NCBI RefSeq assembly: GCF_000311745.1
Contig: NZ_HE978532.1
Location: 158,811-195,865, forward strand
Direction of reading: 5' to 3'
Length of the DNA stretch: 37,055 nt
DNA from: Anaerococcus obesiensis ph10
GTDB taxonomy: Bacteria > Bacillota > Clostridia > Tissierellales > Peptoniphilaceae
The position numbers and the translations under genes are program-made. Shown piece after piece: positions 33,936 to 37,055 of the stretch (positions are counted from its first letter, which is position 1; every line of letters starts with the position of its first letter). The notes beneath the pieces were generated by a model. It ran no database searches. It was not told the origin of the DNA and saw only the letters and a program-made list of their open reading frames with translations.

Positions 33936-35141
33936 TCACCCCTTAATTTCTTCTAATAATGTATCCAAAGCCTTATTAAATTGAGTATCCTTGTCAAGAT
34001 TTTCTATATCCAAAGCTCCATTTTCACTTTTATCTTCAACTTCTACATCAGGTTTTACACCAATTTTGTGAATTTTAGTTTTGTTTGGTGTGAAATATTC
34101 ACTAATAGTAATTTTTACACCAGACCCATCATCAAGAGGGAAAAGTTTTTGAACAATTCCCTTACCAAAAGAAGTTTTTCCAACAATTTTTGCTCTCTTT
34201 CTATCCTTAAAAGCTCCAGCCAAAATTTCAGACGCAGAAGCAGAATTTTCATTTATAAGAACAGTCATAGGAGTTTTGTCCATTTCCTTGTCGCTTTTTT
34301 CAACAATTTCTTTGCCTTTTTTGTCAACAGTTGAAACAATTACACCCTCATCCAAAAAAGTATCAGCGATAGCAAGACACACATCAAGCCCACCGCCAGG
34401 ATTATTTCTAAGATCCATAACAATACCATCAACCTTAGCATCCTTCAAAGCCTTTAGCTCCTTGCCAAATTCTTCCTTAGTAACATCCTCAAATTGTTTT
34501 ATTTTTATATAGCCGATTTTTTTGTCATCTTTTTCAACAACTTTGCTTTCAACAGTATCAACCTTTACATCAGCTCTTTCAACATCAATATCTTTTTCCT
34601 CAGCCTTGCCCTCAGCATTTTTTCTAAGGACAGTAATCTTTACCTTTTCTCCGACATTTCCCCTAATTTTTGACACAGCCTCTTCCAATTGGTCAGAAGA
34701 ATAAGAAACACCATCAACCTTGGTAATATAATCGCCAACATTGATGCCAGCCTTTTTTGCAGGAGATTCATCAAAAACAGAAATCGCCTTGATATATCCC
34801 TCATCACTAGCTTGAACAGCTACACCAATGCCCGCATATTTCCCATTAACATCTTCCATAAGTTTGTCAAATTCTTCCTTTGTATAATAAGCAGTATAAG
34901 GATCGCCCAAATTTTCAAACATTCCCTTCAAAGAACCATCATATAATTGCTTATCCTCATAATCAAAAAGGAAATTCTCATCAATCAATTCCTTCATAGC
35001 TTCCATAGAAGCCATGTGCTTTTGATTTTGTTCAGAAATCATACGATTATCATTAGAAGAATTCTTTCCGAGAGTAAAACCCGTAAAGCCAGTCCCTATA
35101 ATCAATAAAAAGGCCAATAAAACCTTACCAATCTTTTTCAT
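33936..35141 (-). CDS. C-terminal processing serine protease (S41, CtpA/B type)
   Basis: 401 residues. N-terminal signal anchor (residues 4-25) suggests an extracytoplasmic enzyme. PDZ domain about 95-180 (IGVAVQASDEGYIKA, 'ESPAKKAGINVGDYITKVDG'), then the S41 core: MDLRNNPGGGL, catalytic Ser in NENSASASEILAGA (about 300-304) and Lys327 in TSFGKGIVQ. It cleaves proteins at exposed C-termini, in envelope quality control or signalling. GGAGG precedes ATG; in an operon with mgtE. Confidence 0.94.
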   Translation of the reverse strand: MKKIGKVLLAFLLIIGTGFTGFTLGKNSSNDNRMISEQNQKHMASMEAMKELIDENFLFDYEDKQLYDGSLKGMFENLGDPYTAYYTKEEFDKLMEDVNGKYAGIGVAVQASDEGYIKAISVFDESPAKKAGINVGDYITKVDGVSYSSDQLEEAVSKIRGNVGEKVKITVLRKNAEGKAEEKDIDVERADVKVDTVESKVVEKDDKKIGYIKIKQFEDVTKEEFGKELKALKDAKVDGIVMDLRNNPGGGLDVCLAIADTFLDEGVIVSTVDKKGKEIVEKSDKEMDKTPMTVLINENSASASEILAGAFKDRKRAKIVGKTSFGKGIVQKLFPLDDGSGVKITISEYFTPNKTKIHKIGVKPDVEVEDKSENGALDIENLDKDTQFNKALDTLLEEIKG

Positions 35142-35254
35142 AATACCTCCAATTAAAATTTAAAAACCAAAAATATGATTTTTATAGAAATTAAATACCT
35201 ATCAGTATTCTTATATTTTAACATATATAGACCTTTTTTTAAATAAAAGAAAAA

Positions 35255-35298
35255 GGCAAAAAAAGAATAAATCAATAAAAATAAAAATTGATTTATTC
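35255..35298 (-). terminator. Terminator of the DJ-1 family gene
   Basis: Perfect 12-bp AT-rich stem GAATAAATCAAT / ATTGATTTATTC (35265-35298) followed by a T7 run on the minus strand. 35142-35254 is otherwise AT-rich with no confident promoter. Confidence 0.75.
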
Positions 35299-35308
35299 AA
35301 AATTAACA

Positions 35309-35893
35309 TCAAAAATTAAAACCAAAATATTTCTCAACAAAATCTTCCTGAATACCAGCCTTTACACTATTTTTTACATCAACCCCCTTAATAATTTCAA
35401 TCAATTTCAAAGCCAAAAAAACACTAGCACCAGCGCCCCTTGACGTAAAAATATTTCCATCCACAACAATAAGCTTGTCACTTTTAATATTTCCAACATT
35501 CAAAAGGCTTTTTTCCACACTAGGATGACAAACAAGATTCCTATCACTAACAATACCTGCCCTATCAAGAACAGTTGGTCCCGCACAAATAGCACAAATA
35601 ATTTTTTTCTCCTCATCAAATTTTTTTACAATATCAATAACCCTTTTATCATCCCTAAGATTTTTCGCACCCACACTACCACCAGGAATATAAATCCCAT
35701 CATAAAAATCCAAATCAATATCATCAATAAGCCTATCCGCCTTAACAATAATATTGTGAGAACCACAAACAAACAAATCATCGCCAACAGAAACCATATC
35801 TACAAAAATATCAGCCCTTCTAAAATAATCCACCAAAGTCAAAGCCTCAATTTCCTCAAAACCATCAGCCAAAAAAACTAAAAATCTATCCAT
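35309..35893 (-). CDS. DJ-1/PfpI family protein
   Basis: 194 residues from ATG 35893, behind GGAGG; a longer in-frame start at 35935 lacks a signal and would overlie the -10 box. Motifs: FLADGFEEIEAL (Glu of the nucleophile elbow), IYIPGGSVGAKNL, and the nucleophile Cys in ICAICAGPTVLDRAG. Related proteins are deglycases, chaperones or thiamine-pathway-like enzymes, and the activity cannot be told from sequence. TATAAT at 35917-35912 (minus) is its likely -10 box. Confidence 0.92.
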   Translation of the reverse strand: MDRFLVFLADGFEEIEALTLVDYFRRADIFVDMVSVGDDLFVCGSHNIIVKADRLIDDIDLDFYDGIYIPGGSVGAKNLRDDKRVIDIVKKFDEEKKIICAICAGPTVLDRAGIVSDRNLVCHPSVEKSLLNVGNIKSDKLIVVDGNIFTSRGAGASVFLALKLIEIIKGVDVKNSVKAGIQEDFVEKYFGFNF

Positions 35894-36020
35894 AAATTCC
35901 TCCATAAATCTATTATACCCACACCCAAAAGTCATATAAAAAATTAATTAATAAAATAAATTTATAATTTTCCATAAAAACTTTTTTAATAAGAAAAAAA
36001 TAAAATCAAAAAATCCCCAC

Positions 36021-36050
36021 AAAAAAATGAAGACCCGAAGGTCTTCACAA
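36021..36050 (-). terminator. Surface-protein terminator with a UUCG tetraloop
   Basis: On the minus strand, stem GAAGACC-TTCG-GGTCTTC followed by ATTTTTTT. The stable UUCG loop makes this a textbook intrinsic terminator. Confidence 0.9.
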
Positions 36051-36082
36051 AAAATTATTTTTTATTTTCGAAAAAATTAATT

Positions 36083-37055
36083 TTAATCATTTTTTCTTTT
36101 TTTAGAAGCGAACAATCCGCTTACGGCTGTTGCCAATGTTGCTAAAATAGTTGCAGAAGAACCTACACCTGTTTTAACATTTTTGCCTGTATTAGAGCTA
36201 TTAACTCTATTTATGCTTCCACTAGCACCAGCATTTGCTTTTTGAGATACCAAATCATTTCCTTTAATGATGTCAACTGAACCATCTGGATAAGTTATAG
36301 TAGCAGTTCCATCTTTTCCAATCTCAACTTTTGTTCCTTGTGGGAATTTATCTTTATTAGCATCTTCGATTGCTTTTTTAACCTTGTCTTTTTCCTCATC
36401 AGTTAAGTTGTTCTTATCCTTAACTTCAGTTTTTGAAGGAACAGTTGGATCAGTCTTGTCTGCTATTGTTTTATTATCATCTTTATCAGAATTGTTGTCA
36501 TCTCTTCCTTTTTCGTGTCCTTCAACTGGAACTTCGATTTCAACTTTTCCGCCTGGTAGATCTGGATCTTCAATTGTTACAGTGATTGGTCCATCAACAT
36601 TTGTTCCTGGAGTTACAATTACATTTCCATTTTCATCAATTTCAACTGGAACGTCTTTACCATCTTCATCTTTAGCTGTAACTTTTGTATCATCATCAGG
36701 ATTTTCAACTTTGATGCCAGTATCTTGTTTATCATCAGTTGGTTTAACTGGTTTAACATCTCCACCTACTTTTGTACCCTTATCATCGGCTTTTCCTACT
36801 GTTGCTGTTGCTTCGTCTGATGGGTTCTTTCCATCTACTGTTGCTGTTGCTTTTACAGTTTCGCCTTCTTTTGGCTCTTTGCCTTCTGGTACTTTTGCTG
36901 TCCAGTTTCCTTCTCCATCTGCTGTTGTTTCTACTTTTGTTCCGTCTGGAAGTTCTACTTCAACTTTTGCATTTGGTTCAGCTTTACCTTTGATTTCTTT
37001 ATCGCCAGCTTTTGGTGCTGTGATAGTTGGTTTTGTTGTTGCTTCTGTTGGATCA
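36083..37055 (-). CDS. Cell-wall-anchored surface protein, C-terminal part (partial)
   Basis: Open frame to the window edge, 324 codons to TAA 36083; no start in the window. In order: a bacterial Ig (Big_6-like) module (PTITAPKAGDKEIKG ... GNWTAKVP ... SDEATATVGK), then a second beta module (VTAKDEDGKDVPVEIDENGN ... PGGKVEIEVPVEG). Next come an acidic linker, a Rib/alpha-like segment (LTDEEKDKVKKAIEDANKDK ... TATITYPDGSVDIIKG), and a sorting signal NVKTGVGSS, hydrophobic helix, KKRKND. The sorting motif has Val where LPxTG-type signals have Pro. Probably an adhesin or wall protein attached by sortase. Confidence 0.88.
   Translation of the reverse strand, partial: DPTEATTKPTITAPKAGDKEIKGKAEPNAKVEVELPDGTKVETTADGEGNWTAKVPEGKEPKEGETVKATATVDGKNPSDEATATVGKADDKGTKVGGDVKPVKPTDDKQDTGIKVENPDDDTKVTAKDEDGKDVPVEIDENGNVIVTPGTNVDGPITVTIEDPDLPGGKVEIEVPVEGHEKGRDDNNSDKDDNKTIADKTDPTVPSKTEVKDKNNLTDEEKDKVKKAIEDANKDKFPQGTKVEIGKDGTATITYPDGSVDIIKGNDLVSQKANAGASGSINRVNSSNTGKNVKTGVGSSATILATLATAVSGLFASKKRKND

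Noticed and set aside
35142..35308. M-box Mg2+ riboswitch ahead of ctpA-mgtE
   Set aside because: The gap is uniformly AT-rich, with only the DJ-1 terminator hairpin; no M-box core helices were recognisable.
36772..36993. Plus-strand Leu-rich ORF opposite the surface protein
   Set aside because: It is a frame shadow of the repetitive surface-protein gene, with no ribosome binding site.

Overview
The window is very AT-rich, densely packed, low-GC Firmicutes chromosome with strong AGGAGG-type ribosome binding sites. Gene content points to an anaerobic, non-sporulating, Gram-positive coccus of the Peptoniphilaceae type, most likely Anaerococcus or a close relative. The supporting features are the SufCBDSU system, the type 2 IPP isomerase, the FloA/NfeD pair, the PpsR regulator, and a Big/Rib-like surface protein with a KTG sorting motif. 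This assignment is inference from gene content; no rRNA is present.

Region 1 (1-4350) is one end of an integrated mobile island in the 3' end of guaA. A TTG-started XRE repressor faces guaA. Divergent from it runs an operon of excisionase-like HTH, tyrosine integrase, a ribbon-helix-helix/MobC-like protein and a VapE/D5-type replication NTPase. The intergenic switch has two good promoters overlapped by three GTTC/GAAC palindromes. Repeated GTTACA words next to the NTPase gene are a candidate replication origin. The far island end lies outside the window.

Region 2 (4351-16574, minus strand) is a housekeeping block in the Bacillus yqe/yqf order: nfeD-floA-two small unknown genes | phoH-ybeY-dgkA/PAP2-cdd-era-recO-glyQ-glyS-ppsR | GNAT-guaA. 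Genes overlap or abut. The sporulation genes yqfC/yqfD, the HD-family gene yqfF, and ccpN, which sit in this neighbourhood in Bacillus, are absent. Region 3 (16620-18840, minus) holds fni and an LCP cell-wall ligase. Region 4 holds a probably leaderless HAD phosphatase gene (+), then the suf Fe-S operon (minus), ptsH (HPr) and pepD. Region 5 (27358-32187, +) is ddl-murF-pfkB-ykvI. Region 6 (minus) is ctpA-mgtE, a DJ-1/PfpI gene and the C-terminal end of a cell-wall-anchored surface protein running off the window.

Three observations stand out. (a) At least four conserved genes (guaA, nfeD, the HAD gene, sufB) are disrupted by a single base in an A-tract. Three of the four are restored by a -1 slip at correctly phased A_AAA_AAN heptamers, which is either homopolymer sequencing error or widespread slippage. 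(b) Two ~200-bp hairpin-rich elements with similar ends (GACTGTTGAYAAA ... TTTGTCTAC) each sit between a minus-strand stop codon and its terminator. (c) The guaA-site island has an unusually legible compact regulatory and origin architecture.
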